The notes: generated by a model from the letters alone, not told the origin. Shown: positions 23,290-33,661, counted from the first letter of the stretch. The stretch is 64,000 nt of DNA from Geodermatophilus dictyosporus (GCF_900115505.1 NZ_FOWQ01000001.1:620001-684000), one strand, 5' to 3'. Program-made: numbers and translations.

Positions 23290-24792
23290 TCACCGCCCGC
23301 CGGCGGCCGCGGGCGCGGTGCCGGTGACGACGTCCTCGACGGTCGCCCGCGCGCCGCGCTCGTACAGCGACGCCAGGGCCGCCAGGTAGGGCGTGGTGAA
23401 CCGCGGGTCGTCGACCAGGTCGCCGAACAGCTCGCGGTCGGCGAGGAAGGCCAGCGGGTCCTCGCGCTGGCGGCGGGCGTTGGCCGCCAGCCGCGCGCTG
23501 CGGCGGTCGGCGACCGGGATCGGGGCGCCCTGCTCGTCGACGCCCTCGGAGTAGCGGGCCCAGCCGGCGACCACCGCGGCCGAGCGGGCGACCTCGCCGC
23601 CGCGGGCCAGGTTCTCCCGCACCACCGGCAGCAGCCACTTGGGCAGCCGCTCGGACCCGTCGAAGGCCAGCCGGGCCAGGGTGTCGCGGATCGCGGGGTT
23701 GGCGAACCGCTCGACGAGCTCCCGGCGGTAGGCGTCGAGGTCGATGCCGGGCACCGGCAGCAGCGTCGGGGTGGCCTCCTGCTCCATGTAGCCCAGCAGC
23801 AGCCGCTGGAACAGCGGGTCCTGCGCCGCCTCGTGCACCAGCCGGTACCCGGCGAGGGTGCCCAGGTAGGCCAGCGCCTGGTGGCCGGCGTTGAGCAGCC
23901 GCAGCTTCATCCGCTCGTAGGGCTCGACGTCGGTCACCAGCTGGACGCCGGCCTGCTCCAGCGGGGGCCGGCCGAGCGGGAAGCGGTCCTCGAGCACCCA
24001 CTGCACGAACGGCTCGCACACCACCGGCCAGCCGTCCTCGATCCCGAAGCGCTGGACGACGTCGGCGCGGTCGTCGTCGGTGGTCGCGGGGGTGATCCGG
24101 TCGACCATCGAGTTGGGGAAGGCCACCTCCCGCTCCACCCAGGCGCCGAGCTCCGGGTCGCGCAGGGCCGCGTAGGCGGCGAAGCTGCGCCGGGTGACGT
24201 CGCCGTTGTGCTGCACGTTGTCGCACGACACCACGGTGAACGGCGCCAGGCCGCGGTCGCGGCGGCGGACCAGCGCCTCGGCGAGCAGGCCGAACCACGT
24301 CGACGGCGTCGCCCCGGGCACCAGGTCGTGGGCGACGCCGGGGTCGGCCGGGTCGAACCGCCCGGTGACCGGGTCGAGCGCGTAGCCGCCCTCGGTGACC
24401 GTCAGCGAGACGATCCGGGTGGTCTCGGCCGCCATCTTCTCGACCACCGCGTCGGGGTCGTCGGGCGCCAGCAGGTACTCCACGATCGAGCCGACCACGC
24501 GCGCCTCGGCGGTCCCGTCGGGGTGGCGGACGACGAGGGTGTACAGGCAGTCCTGGGCCGCCATCACCTCGGCCATCGCGCGGTCGGTGGGCAGCACGCC
24601 GACCCCGCAGATGCCCCACTCCTCCCCCTGCCCGGCCGCGAGCAGCCGGTCGAGGTAGAGGGCCTGGTGGGAGCGGTGGAACGACCCCACCCCGAGGTGC
24701 ACGATCCCCGGGCGCACCCGGGAGCGGTCGTAGGTCGGCACCGGCAGCGAGCCGGCGAGGGCGGGCAGCGTGGCGGCGGCGAGCGGTGGCAC
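23290..24792 (-). CDS. Mannitol 2-dehydrogenase-family polyol/hexuronate dehydrogenase
   Basis: A 500-residue member of the long-chain polyol-specific dehydrogenase family (mannitol 2-dehydrogenase, fructuronate and tagaturonate reductases). The N-terminal nucleotide site is GIVHLGVGSFHRSHQALY and the catalytic K-x4-N-x2-H motif is KLRLLNAGH near residue 310. It oxidises a polyol such as D-mannitol or D-arabitol to the 2-ketose with NAD. It is the last gene of the polyol operon, 40 bases after the ABC ATPase gene. The start GTG at 24790-24792 follows TGGAGTACGCC. The exact polyol is uncertain. Confidence 0.9.
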   Translation of the reverse strand: MPPLAAATLPALAGSLPVPTYDRSRVRPGIVHLGVGSFHRSHQALYLDRLLAAGQGEEWGICGVGVLPTDRAMAEVMAAQDCLYTLVVRHPDGTAEARVVGSIVEYLLAPDDPDAVVEKMAAETTRIVSLTVTEGGYALDPVTGRFDPADPGVAHDLVPGATPSTWFGLLAEALVRRRDRGLAPFTVVSCDNVQHNGDVTRRSFAAYAALRDPELGAWVEREVAFPNSMVDRITPATTDDDRADVVQRFGIEDGWPVVCEPFVQWVLEDRFPLGRPPLEQAGVQLVTDVEPYERMKLRLLNAGHQALAYLGTLAGYRLVHEAAQDPLFQRLLLGYMEQEATPTLLPVPGIDLDAYRRELVERFANPAIRDTLARLAFDGSERLPKWLLPVVRENLARGGEVARSAAVVAGWARYSEGVDEQGAPIPVADRRSARLAANARRQREDPLAFLADRELFGDLVDDPRFTTPYLAALASLYERGARATVEDVVTGTAPAAAGGR

Positions 24793-24832
24793 GGCGTACT
24801 CCAGGGTGCGGGCGGAGGGGGTGGGCGCGGCG

Positions 24833-25948
<1,116 letters not shown>

Positions 25949-25977
25949 GGGTCTCTCCTCGTGCTGGCGGTCCGGGG

Positions 25978-26991
25978 TCAGGGGCCGGGGCGGACGACGA
26001 CCTTGACCGAGCCGGGGTCGCGGCGGCCGGCGGTGAGGGCGTCCTCGGTGCCCTCGAGGTCGTAGCTGCCGGTGACCAGGCGGTCGAGGTCGACCCGTCC
26101 GGCGGCGACCAGCGCGATCGCCGTCGGCCAGGTGCCGGCGTAGCGGAAGGTGCCGGTGACCTCGAGCTCGCGCTCCTGCACCACCGACAGCGGCAGCGGC
26201 ACCTCGTCGCCGCCCATGCCGACGAGCACCGCGCGGCCGGCCCGGTCCAGCGCGCAGATGCCCTCGGCGATCGCGGCGGGCACCCCGGAGCACTCCAGCA
26301 GCACGCCGGGCGGGCGGTCGGAGTCGGCGAGGCGCTCGGTGCGGGCGTCGACGACCGCGGTGGCGCCCAGCTCGCGGGCCAGCGCCAGCCTGGCGGGGTT
26401 GACGTCGGACACGACCACCTCGGTGGCGCCGAAGGCCAGCGCCGCCTGCACGCTGACCAGGCCGATGGGGCCGGCACCGACCACCAGCACCCGCGAGCCC
26501 GCGGTGACCCCGCCGCGGCGGCACGCCCAGATGCCCACCGACAGCGGCTCGAGCAGCGCGGCGGCGTCGTCGCCCAGACCGTCGGGCACCGGGTGGGCGA
26601 AGGCGGCGTGCACGACGACGTACTCGGCGAGCGCGCCGTCGACCGGCGGGGTGGCGAAGAACCGCATGGCCGGGCAGAGGTTGTAGCGGCCGGCCAGGCA
26701 CTGCGCGCAGGTCAGGTCGGGCACGCCGGGCTCGACCGACACCCGCTGCCCGACGGCCGGCGCGGCCACGCCCGGGCCGAGCGCGACCACCTCCCCGGCG
26801 GCCTCGTGGCCGAGCACGAGCGGGGACTCGACGACGTAGCGGCCGATCCGCCCGTGGTCGTAGTAGTGGGTGTCGGAGCCGCACACCCCGACCGCGGTGA
26901 CGCGGACGAGCACCTCCCCCGGCCCCGGCTCGGGGACCGGGCGCTCCTCGACGACGACGTCGCCGGGACCGCGCAGGACCGCGGCTCTCAC
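25978..26991 (-). CDS. Zinc-dependent polyol (sorbitol/xylitol-type) dehydrogenase
   Basis: A 337-residue medium-chain dehydrogenase. Catalytic zinc ligands are Cys in GVCGSDTHYYDHGRIG (a motif diagnostic for the sorbitol dehydrogenase branch), His-Glu in LVLGHEAAGEV and Glu in ALLEPLSVG. The Rossmann site is VLVVGAGPIGLVSVQ. Only three cysteines lie in the structural-zinc loop (CAQCLAGRYNLC), as in enzymes of this branch with a reduced site. It probably oxidises sorbitol, xylitol or a similar polyol. It is placed between permease and ATPase genes in the operon, so substrate import and oxidation are co-expressed. The start is GTG at 26989-26991. Confidence 0.88.
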   Translation of the reverse strand: MRAAVLRGPGDVVVEERPVPEPGPGEVLVRVTAVGVCGSDTHYYDHGRIGRYVVESPLVLGHEAAGEVVALGPGVAAPAVGQRVSVEPGVPDLTCAQCLAGRYNLCPAMRFFATPPVDGALAEYVVVHAAFAHPVPDGLGDDAAALLEPLSVGIWACRRGGVTAGSRVLVVGAGPIGLVSVQAALAFGATEVVVSDVNPARLALARELGATAVVDARTERLADSDRPPGVLLECSGVPAAIAEGICALDRAGRAVLVGMGGDEVPLPLSVVQERELEVTGTFRYAGTWPTAIALVAAGRVDLDRLVTGSYDLEGTEDALTAGRRDPGSVKVVVRPGP

Positions 26992-27001
26992 GTCCCGGCC
27001 C

Positions 27002-27895
27002 TCACTTCACCGCCCCCAGCGACAGGCCCTGCACCAGCTTGTCCTGGGCGGCGAACCCGGCGACGAGCACTGGCAGCGACACCACGAAGGCGGCGGCGCA
27101 CACCTGGGCGAGGAACAGGCCCTGGCTGGTGACGAAGCCGGTCAGGTACACCGGCGCCGTCTGCGCGACGGTGCCGGTGAGGGTGCGGGCGAGCAGCAGC
27201 TCGTTCCAGCTGAAGATGAAGCAGATCAGCGAGGTGGCCGCGATGCCCGGCAGCACGATCGGCGCCACCACCCGGCGGAGGGTGAGCAGCAGCCCCGCGC
27301 CGTCCATCGACGCGGCCTCGAGGATCTCCACCGGCACCTCGGCGAGGAAGGAGCGCATCATCCACACCGCGATCGGCAGGTTCATCGCGGTGTAGAGGAC
27401 GATGAGCAGCCAGATGTTGTCCAGCAGCCCGCTGAACTGCGCGAACAGGTAGATGGGCAGCAGGCCGGCCACCACCGGCAGCATCCGGGTGGACAGGAAG
27501 AAGAACAGCACGTCGGTCCACTTGCGCACCGGCCGGATCGACAGCGCGTAGGCCGCCGGGATGGCCAACAGCAGCACGATCGCCGTGGACACCACGCTGG
27601 CGGTCAGCGAGTTGAGCAGCGAGGGCCAGGGGTTGGCGCCGGTGCCGATGCCGAAGAAGGACCGGTAGCCCTCCAGCGTGAGCGGGGCGAGCACCGACGG
27701 CGGGTTGGTCGCGGCGTCCTCCTCGCTGTGGAACGACGTGAGGACCATCCAGAGGACCGGCAGGACGAACAGGAACCCGATCAGCCAGGCGAGGAGGGCC
27801 AGCAGGGCACCGCCGCGGGGCTTGCGCGGCCGGCGCGGCTCGCCGCCGGGGGTGCGGGTGGCGGCGACCGGGGCGACGTCGGTGACCGAGCTCAT
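27002..27895 (-). CDS. Carbohydrate ABC permease (MalG type)
   Basis: A 297-residue inner-membrane subunit with six helices. The EAA loop EILEAASMDGAGLLLTLRRV near residue 200 contacts the ATPase. The N-terminal 28 residues are cytosolic and basic. Its ATG overlaps the stop of the MalF-type gene (ATGA at 27892-27895). It is the second channel half of the polyol importer. Confidence 0.92.
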   Translation of the reverse strand: MSSVTDVAPVAATRTPGGEPRRPRKPRGGALLALLAWLIGFLFVLPVLWMVLTSFHSEEDAATNPPSVLAPLTLEGYRSFFGIGTGANPWPSLLNSLTASVVSTAIVLLLAIPAAYALSIRPVRKWTDVLFFFLSTRMLPVVAGLLPIYLFAQFSGLLDNIWLLIVLYTAMNLPIAVWMMRSFLAEVPVEILEAASMDGAGLLLTLRRVVAPIVLPGIAATSLICFIFSWNELLLARTLTGTVAQTAPVYLTGFVTSQGLFLAQVCAAAFVVSLPVLVAGFAAQDKLVQGLSLGAVK

Positions 27896-28860
27896 CGCGC
27901 GTTCTCCTCCTGGAACAGCGTCGAGACCGTCCGCAGCGCGAGCGTGGCGATGACGATCGTCCCGATGACCACCACGACGCCCGCCGCCGACGCCCGGCCG
28001 TAGTCGTGCGCCTGGTAGAAGGTCTGGTAGATGACGTACGGGAGGTTGGCGGTGCCCAGCCCGCCGGACGTGATCGTGAAGACCGCGTCGAAGTTCTGGA
28101 CGATGTAGATCGACCCCAGCAGCGCGCCCAGCTCCAGGTAGCGGCGCAGGTGCGGGAAGGTCATGTAGCGGAAGACCTGCCAGCTGCTCGCGCCGTCGAT
28201 CCGCGCGGCCTCGATGACGTCCAGGGGCCGGCTCTGCAGCCCGGCCAGCAGGATCAGCATCATGAACGGCGTCCACTGCCAGATGAGGGCGATCTCGACC
28301 GAGACCAGCGGCGCGGCGGTGATCCAGTCCGGCTGCGGCGCGTCGTCCGACCCGAACAGCCGCCAGATCGCGGTGAGCGTGCCGTTGAGCAGGCCGTACT
28401 CGGGGTTGAACAGCGCGTGCTTCCACAGCAGCGCCGCGGCCACCGGGACGACGAGGAACGGCGTGATCATCATCGTGCGCACCACGCCGCGGCCGCGGAA
28501 CCGCCGGTCGAGCAGCAGCGCGATGCCCAGGCCCAGCAGCAGGCTGACCAGGACGACGACCACGGTGAGCACGACGGTGGTGAGGATCGCCTCGCGCATG
28601 TTCACGTCGGTGAGCACGCTGGCGTAGTTGCTGAAGCCGGTGAACCCGCGCTCGTCGGGGTAGTAGGCGTTCCAGTCCATGAACGACACGACCAGTGTGA
28701 CGACGAAGGGCAGCTGCGTCACCACGATCGTGAAGATCAGCGCCGGCAGCAGGGGCGCGCGGCGGGCCCAGTCCGACGTGCGCCGCAGCGCCCCGGAGGG
28801 CGGCGGTGGCGGCGGCGGTGTCCCGACGTCGTCGCGCCTGCGCTCGATGGTCGTGCTCAT
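27892..28860 (-). CDS. Carbohydrate ABC permease (MalF type)
   Basis: A 322-residue inner-membrane subunit. A Pro-rich cytosolic head (eight prolines near residues 14-21) precedes six helices; the EAA loop is DVIEAARIDGASSWQVFRYM near residue 225. The start ATG at 28858-28860 follows AGGAGCGGCC. It is coupled to the MalG-type gene by a four-base overlap. With the lipoprotein and ATPase it completes a CUT1-type importer resembling the SmoEFGK sorbitol/mannitol systems. Confidence 0.92.
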   Translation of the reverse strand: MSTTIERRRDDVGTPPPPPPPSGALRRTSDWARRAPLLPALIFTIVVTQLPFVVTLVVSFMDWNAYYPDERGFTGFSNYASVLTDVNMREAILTTVVLTVVVVLVSLLLGLGIALLLDRRFRGRGVVRTMMITPFLVVPVAAALLWKHALFNPEYGLLNGTLTAIWRLFGSDDAPQPDWITAAPLVSVEIALIWQWTPFMMLILLAGLQSRPLDVIEAARIDGASSWQVFRYMTFPHLRRYLELGALLGSIYIVQNFDAVFTITSGGLGTANLPYVIYQTFYQAHDYGRASAAGVVVVIGTIVIATLALRTVSTLFQEENAR

Positions 28861-28933
28861 GGCCGCTCCTCCCCCTCGCGGGCCGGTCCGGCACCCGCGG
28901 TCCTGCCGGTCCGGGTGGTGGGTCCGCCGCCGC

Positions 28934-30316
28934 TCATCCCGACTCGCGCTCGCGGTAGCGCTCCGCGACGTCCTCGGCCAGGTCCTGGCCCCGGGCGAGC
29001 GCCTCGTCGACGGTCATCTGGCCGGCGATCGCCGAGCTCACGTCCTGCGACACCTGGGTGGCCAGGTCCGGGAACTCGGGGATGCCGAGGAACTGGATGC
29101 CGGGCGCCGGCCGCGGCTGCACGCCGGGGTCGTTCGGGTCGGCGGCCTCGATGGCGGCCAGGGTCGGCTCGGCGAAGGCCGATGCCTCGGCCAGGTAGTC
29201 GGGGTTGCCGTAGGTCGAGGCCCGCTTGCCGGCGGGCACCCGCGACCAGCCGAGCTCGGCGCCGACGAGCTCCTCGTACTCCCGGCTCGACGCCCAGGAG
29301 ACGAACTCCCACGCGGCGTCCTTCTTGGTGCTCGCCTGCTGGATCGCCCAGGACCAGGCGTAGAGCCACCCCGAGCTGTCGGTCTCGACCACCGGCGCGG
29401 GCACGTACCCCATGAGGCCCTTCACCGGTGAGCCCTCGGCCTCCAGCGAGCCGGCCGCCGAGGTGGCGTCGTACCACATCGCGGCGTTGCCCTGGACCAC
29501 GTTGTTCAGGCACTCGGTGAACCCGGCCTGGGGCGCGCCGGTCTCGCCGTGCTCGCGCACCAGGTCGACGTAGAACTGCACCGCGTCCCGGAACTCCTGA
29601 CTGTCGACCTGCGGCTCCCAGTCCTCGGTGAACCAGGTGCCGCCGAAGGTGTTGACCACCGTGGTCAGCGGCGCGAAGACCTGCCCCCACCCGGGCTGGC
29701 CGCGCAGGCAGATCCCGGCCATCCCGGGCTCGGCGCCGTCGACCGCGGCCGCGATCTCGGCGACCTCCTGCCAGGTCGGGTTCTCCGGCATCTCGATGCC
29801 GGCGGCCTCCAGCACGTCGGTGCGGTACATGAGGAAGGAGGACTCGCCGTAGAACGGCTCGCCGTAGAGCCGGCCGTCGTCCCCGGACAGCGACGCCGTC
29901 AGCGGCGCGAGGACGTCGTCCTGGTCGAACTCCGCGTCGGCCTCGACGTAGTCGTCGAGCGGGGCGATCCACTCACTGCGCGCGTAGATGGGGATCTCGA
30001 AGTTGCTCAGCGTGGCGACGTCGTACTGCCCGGCCTGGCTGGAGAACTCCTGGCTGATCTTGTCGCGGACGTCGTTCTCCGGCAGCACCGTGTAGTTGAC
30101 CGTGATGCCGGTCTCGGCGGTGAAGTGCTCCGCGGTGAGCTGCTGGAGGTCCTCCATCTGCGGGTTGTTGACCATCAGCACGTTGATCGTGTCGGGCCCG
30201 CCGCCGGTGGGACCGCCGCCCCACCCGGCACACCCGCTCAGCCCCAGCGCCACCACCACGGCCGCGACGGCGGCGGGAGCAGGTCGCACGTGTCCGGACA
30301 CCGGCGGTCCCCCCAT
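28934..30316 (-). CDS. Polyol ABC transporter substrate-binding lipoprotein
   Basis: A lipoprotein of about 460 residues in the extracellular solute-binding family 1 (CUT1). The lipobox LGLSGC lies near residue 29, and the mature chain opens INVLMVNNPQMEDLQQLT. Later segments such as PLDDYVEA, GEPFYGESSFLMYRTDVLEAAG and NNVVQGNAAMWYDATSA are typical of mannitol/sorbitol/trehalose binders. I use ATG at 30314-30316; GTG at 30353-30355 or 30287-30289 are alternatives and no clear ribosome site decides. It is the first gene of the polyol operon, divergent from its likely regulator. Ligand inferred as a polyol from the dehydrogenases in the operon. Confidence 0.88.
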   Translation of the reverse strand: MGGPPVSGHVRPAPAAVAAVVVALGLSGCAGWGGGPTGGGPDTINVLMVNNPQMEDLQQLTAEHFTAETGITVNYTVLPENDVRDKISQEFSSQAGQYDVATLSNFEIPIYARSEWIAPLDDYVEADAEFDQDDVLAPLTASLSGDDGRLYGEPFYGESSFLMYRTDVLEAAGIEMPENPTWQEVAEIAAAVDGAEPGMAGICLRGQPGWGQVFAPLTTVVNTFGGTWFTEDWEPQVDSQEFRDAVQFYVDLVREHGETGAPQAGFTECLNNVVQGNAAMWYDATSAAGSLEAEGSPVKGLMGYVPAPVVETDSSGWLYAWSWAIQQASTKKDAAWEFVSWASSREYEELVGAELGWSRVPAGKRASTYGNPDYLAEASAFAEPTLAAIEAADPNDPGVQPRPAPGIQFLGIPEFPDLATQVSQDVSSAIAGQMTVDEALARGQDLAEDVAERYRERESG

Positions 30317-30333
30317 CCCGGTGACACGCCGTC

Positions 30334-30345
30334 GCTCGTTTGAGC
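30334..30345. promoter_or_regulatory. Operator-like dyad 1 (GCTCGTTTGAGC)
   Basis: A 12-bp near-palindrome lying just upstream of the polyol operon. It shares its form with GCTCAGATGAGC at 30431-30442 on the regulator side, and the word CTCAGATG also appears at 30355-30362. Such paired dyads are probably bound by the SorC/DeoR-type regulator encoded at 30471. Confidence 0.5.
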
Positions 30346-30430
30346 GGGATGCCACTCAGATGTGTGTGGCGTGAGTCTCTCCGGCACCCGACCGTGCGTC
30401 AAGGCGTTGTGCCAGAGTGAGCCGCGCCAC

Positions 30431-30442
30431 GCTCAGATGAGC
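30431..30442. promoter_or_regulatory. Operator-like dyad 2 (GCTCAGATGAGC)
   Basis: GCTCA and TGAGC form a perfect 5-bp dyad with a two-base centre, 28 bases before the regulator start. Together with the similar site at 30334 it frames the divergent promoter region and suggests autoregulation plus control of the polyol operon through a loop about 97 bases long, centre to centre. Confidence 0.5.
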
Positions 30443-30470
30443 AACAGCAGGGGCGGGGGCAGGAGGGCCG

Positions 30471-31418
30471 ATGGCCGAGGAACGGGTGGGACCGGCCGGG
30501 ATCGTGCTGAGCGCCTCGATCGCGCGCCGCTACTACCTCGACGGCCGCTCCAAGGTCGAGATCGCCGACGAGTTCGGCCTGAGCCGGTTCAAGGTGGCCC
30601 GGCTGCTCGACGCCGCGCGCCGCAGCGGCCTGGTCCGCATCGAGATCCGCCACGAGGGCGGCATCGACGTCGACCTCTCCGTCCGGCTGCGCGACCGCTA
30701 CGGCCTCCAGCACGCCGTCGTCGTCGACACCCCGGACGACGACGACGCGTCGCTGCGCGGTCACCTGGGCCGGGCCGCCGCCGGGCTGCTGGCCGAGGTG
30801 GTCACCCCCGACGACGTGCTCGGGCTGGCCTGGGCGCGGGCGGTGAGCGCGATGGCCGAGGCGCTGCCGCCGCTGCCCGGTACGCCGGTGGTGCAGCTGA
30901 CCGGGGTGCTGTCGGTGCCCGGCGGCCCGGACACCTCGGTCGACGTCGTCCGCGGGGTGGCCCGGGCCTCCGGCGGCACGGCGTACGTGTTCTACGCGCC
31001 CTTCACCGTCCCCGACGCCGCGACCGCGGCCGCGCTGCGCCGGCAGCCGGAGGTCGCCCGCGCCTTCGCCCAGCTCCCGCACGTGACCCGGGCGGTCGCC
31101 GGCGTCGGCCTGTGGGCGCCCGGGCAGTCGACGCTGTACGACGCCGTGTCCGAGGACGACCGCGCGGCCCTGCACCGGCTCGGGGTGGTCGCCGACGTCT
31201 CCGGCGTCTTCCTGTCCGCCGACGGCGAGCCGGTCCCGACCGGGCTGTCCGCGCGCATGATCGGCATCGGCGCCGAGCAGCTGCGGCAGATCCCGGAGGT
31301 GCTCGTCGTCCCCTACGGCACGGCCAAGGCGCCCGCCGTCCGCGCCGCCCTCCGCAGCGGCCTGGTCGGTGGCATCGTGACCCACACGGCGCTGGCACAC
31401 GCCGTCCTCGAGGGGTGA
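30471..31418 (+). CDS. SorC/DeoR-type sugar-binding transcriptional regulator
   Basis: A 315-residue regulator. The N-terminal helix-turn-helix is RRYYLDGRSKVEIADEFGLS followed by FKVARLLDAARRSGLVRIEI (residues about 18-60). The rest is the sugar-phosphate-binding domain of the SorC family, with GLAWARAVSAMAEALPPLPG and the C-terminal EVLVVPYGTAKAPAVRAALR typical of it. It should sense a phosphorylated or free polyol and control the divergent operon. The start ATG at 30471 follows AGGAGGGCCG. The gene is followed after 29 bases by a phosphotransferase gene and may be co-transcribed with it. Confidence 0.9.
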   Translation: MAEERVGPAGIVLSASIARRYYLDGRSKVEIADEFGLSRFKVARLLDAARRSGLVRIEIRHEGGIDVDLSVRLRDRYGLQHAVVVDTPDDDDASLRGHLGRAAAGLLAEVVTPDDVLGLAWARAVSAMAEALPPLPGTPVVQLTGVLSVPGGPDTSVDVVRGVARASGGTAYVFYAPFTVPDAATAAALRRQPEVARAFAQLPHVTRAVAGVGLWAPGQSTLYDAVSEDDRAALHRLGVVADVSGVFLSADGEPVPTGLSARMIGIGAEQLRQIPEVLVVPYGTAKAPAVRAALRSGLVGGIVTHTALAHAVLEG

Positions 31419-31447
31419 GGGACCGGACGGGGTCGGGGAGGGGGCCG

Positions 31448-32245
31448 ATGCGCGGCGACGACGAGCGCGAGGTCCAGCTCCAGGGGGGCACCACCAACCA
31501 CGGGCGGGTGGTGCGGGTCGGCGACACCGTCCGCCGGCCGCTGCGGCCCTCCAGCCCGGCCACCCACGCGCTGCTCGAGCACCTCGAGCGGGTCGGGTTC
31601 CCCGGGGCGCCGCGGTTCCTCGGGATCGACGACCACGGGCGCGAGGTCCTCTCCTACGTCCCCGGCACCGCTGTCACGCCCCCCCACCCGTCCTGGGCGC
31701 TCACCGACGAGGCGCTGGTGAGCGTGGCGCACCTGCTGCGCGACTACCACCGCGCGGTTGCCGGCCTCGACCCCAGGCCGCACCCCTGGCCGGCGTCCCC
31801 GCCCCCGGACTTCGCCGGGGAACTGGTCAGCCACAACGACGTCAACCTCGACAACGTCGTCTTCCGCGGCGGGCGGGCGGTCGCGCTCATCGACTTCGAC
31901 CTCGCCAGCCCGGGCAGCCGGGTGTGGGACGTCGCCTGCGCCGTCCGGCTGTGGGCGCCGCTGCGCCCCGACCGCCACATCGACGACGCGCGGCGCGGGC
32001 GGGCGCTGCGCCGGCTGCGGCTGTTCGCCGACGCCTACGGGCTCGAGGACGGCGACCGGGACCGGCTGGCGGCCGCGGTGCGGGCCAACCACGAGTGGTG
32101 CTACGACGTCGTCACCACCGCCGCCGCCAACGGCCACGCCGCCTTCGCCCGCTACTGGTGGGCCGGGGGCGCCAGCCGGCGGGCCGCCGACACCCACCAG
32201 TGGTACCTGGAGTCGGCCGGCCTGCTGCGCGACGCGCTCAGCTGA
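31448..32245 (+). CDS. Aminoglycoside-phosphotransferase-family kinase
   Basis: A 265-residue protein kinase-like small-molecule kinase (APH family). The catalytic loop is SHNDVNLDNVVF near residue 132 (HxD with the metal-binding Asn) and the DFG-equivalent is LIDFDLASPGSRVWDVA near 152. N-terminal lobe TNHGRVVRVGDTVRRP is typical. It phosphorylates an unknown hydroxyl compound; a link to polyol metabolism is suggested only by its place behind the SorC regulator. The start ATG at 31448 follows GGGGAGGGGGCCG. It overlaps the convergent FAD reductase gene by eight bases. Confidence 0.85.
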   Translation: MRGDDEREVQLQGGTTNHGRVVRVGDTVRRPLRPSSPATHALLEHLERVGFPGAPRFLGIDDHGREVLSYVPGTAVTPPHPSWALTDEALVSVAHLLRDYHRAVAGLDPRPHPWPASPPPDFAGELVSHNDVNLDNVVFRGGRAVALIDFDLASPGSRVWDVACAVRLWAPLRPDRHIDDARRGRALRRLRLFADAYGLEDGDRDRLAAAVRANHEWCYDVVTTAAANGHAAFARYWWAGGASRRAADTHQWYLESAGLLRDALS

Positions 32246-33419
32246 GCCGGGCGCCCGCCGGCGCGGGGCGGGCCGCGGCGGGTGCGGGCCGGGCGCCGGG
32301 GAAGGACCGGTCGCCGAAGAGCACGCGGCGGGCCGCGGCCCGCCCGGGCGGCGTGCGCAGCAGCGCGAACGCCGCCGCGGCGACGGCGGGCGTGCGCACC
32401 TGGGCCAGGCCGCGGCGCAGCGCCAGCCGCCCGCGGAAGGCGGCGCGCAGCGCGGCGCCGTCGTAGGCGGCGAGCGCCCCGGGCCGGCCGGTCCGCAGCG
32501 CCTCGTCGAGGACCTCGGCGGCCAGGTCGGACAGCCGCAGGCACGGGTCGAGGCCGCCGGCGGTCAGCGGGGAGACCGCGCCGGCCGCGTCGCCGACGAG
32601 CAGCCCGTCGGCGCAGCCGATCCGGCGCAGCAGGCCGCCGACCGGGATGGGACCACCGCGCCGCTCCACCTCCGCGGGGCGCGGGACGCCGGCCAGCCCG
32701 GGGGCGGTGGCGGCGAAGCGCGCCAGCGTGCGGCGCAGCCCGCCGGGGAAGCGCTCGGCGTAGCCGGCCACGCCGACGTGCGCGTGCCGGCCGTCGTCGA
32801 CCACCCAGGCCAGGTAGCCGGGGGCCAGCGAGGGGTCGAGCACGCAGTGGAAGGCCGGCGGGAGCCCGCGGTCGGGGACGGCGAAGACCTCCTCGGCGCC
32901 GACGAGCAGGTGCCGGTTGCGGTCGAGGCCCAGGTCGCGGGCCACGCGCGAGCGGGCACCGTCGGCGCCGACGACGGAGCGGGCCCGCACCCGGGCCGGC
33001 CCACCCGGCCCCACCAGCAGGGACACCCCGTCCGCCCGGCCGGCGTAGCGGGTGCCCAGCGCCAGCCGCACACCCGCGGCCTGCGCGGTGCGCGCCGCGG
33101 CGGCGTAGAGCGGGCCCATGTCGCCGACCCGGTACTCGTCGCGGTCGCTGACCAGGGTCACCGGGCGGCGCAGGCCCGGCGGGTAGAGCACGACCCGCCG
33201 GATCGGCGGCCCGAGGCACCCCGGCGGCAGGGCGAAGTCGTCGAGGGTCTTGCGGACGAGGATGCCGGTGGTGCGCACGGCGCCGGTCAGCGCGGGCCGG
33301 CGCTCGGCCAGCAGCACGGCGTGGCCGGCGTCGGCCAGCCGGGTGGCGGTGTGCAGCCCGGCCAGCCCGGCGCCGACGACCAGGACGTCGACCTCCTCGC
33401 GGACCGTGCCCTGGCTCAC
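32238..33419 (-). CDS. FAD-dependent oxidoreductase, geranylgeranyl-reductase-like
   Basis: A 393-residue flavoprotein of the p-hydroxybenzoate-hydroxylase fold. The dinucleotide motif is VLVVGAGLAGLHTATRLADAG near residue 11, followed by the DG motif VVGADGARSRVAR and the second FAD motif GLLVGDAAGAVSPLTAGGL. The pattern of PxxxGG and the VGDAAG region resemble geranylgeranyl or menaquinone side-chain reductases, which saturate isoprenoid double bonds. The start GTG at 33417-33419 overlaps the upstream XRE gene stop (GTGA). Substrate is not certain; a monooxygenase role is possible. Confidence 0.8.
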   Translation of the reverse strand: MSQGTVREEVDVLVVGAGLAGLHTATRLADAGHAVLLAERRPALTGAVRTTGILVRKTLDDFALPPGCLGPPIRRVVLYPPGLRRPVTLVSDRDEYRVGDMGPLYAAAARTAQAAGVRLALGTRYAGRADGVSLLVGPGGPARVRARSVVGADGARSRVARDLGLDRNRHLLVGAEEVFAVPDRGLPPAFHCVLDPSLAPGYLAWVVDDGRHAHVGVAGYAERFPGGLRRTLARFAATAPGLAGVPRPAEVERRGGPIPVGGLLRRIGCADGLLVGDAAGAVSPLTAGGLDPCLRLSDLAAEVLDEALRTGRPGALAAYDGAALRAAFRGRLALRRGLAQVRTPAVAAAAFALLRTPPGRAAARRVLFGDRSFPGARPAPAAARPAPAGARLS

Positions 33420-33661
33420 CGGGCCGCCTCCTGCGCGGCGTGCGGGACCTCCTGCTCGTCGGGGACCCACTCGAGCAGGTCGCCGGGCTGGCAGCCGAGC
33501 ACCCGGCACATGGCCTCCAGCGTGCTGAACCGGACGGCCTTGGCGCGGCCGTTCTTGAGCACGGCCACGTTGGCCGCCGTCAGGCCGACCCGCTCGGCGA
33601 ACTCGCCCACGCTCATCTTGCGGCGGGCCAGCTCCACGTCGATGCGCACCACGATGGGCAT
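33416..33661 (-). CDS. XRE-type helix-turn-helix regulator (YozG-like)
   Basis: An 81-residue single-domain DNA-binding protein: IDVELARRKMSVGEFAERVG followed by the recognition helix TAANVAVLKNGRAKAVRF, and the conserved CRVLGCQPGDLLEWVPDE. This is the short Cro/CI-like type usually encoded next to a DUF2975 membrane protein, as here. The ATG at 33659-33661 overlaps the DUF2975 stop by one base (TGATG). It probably controls its own operon. Confidence 0.88.
   Translation of the reverse strand: MPIVVRIDVELARRKMSVGEFAERVGLTAANVAVLKNGRAKAVRFSTLEAMCRVLGCQPGDLLEWVPDEQEVPHAAQEAAR

Noticed and set aside
30290..30301. 12-bp palindrome GTGTCCGGACAC near the polyol binding-protein start
   Set aside because: It lies within the probable coding region of the signal peptide and does not recur on the regulator side, so it is less likely to be the operator than the GCTC dyads.
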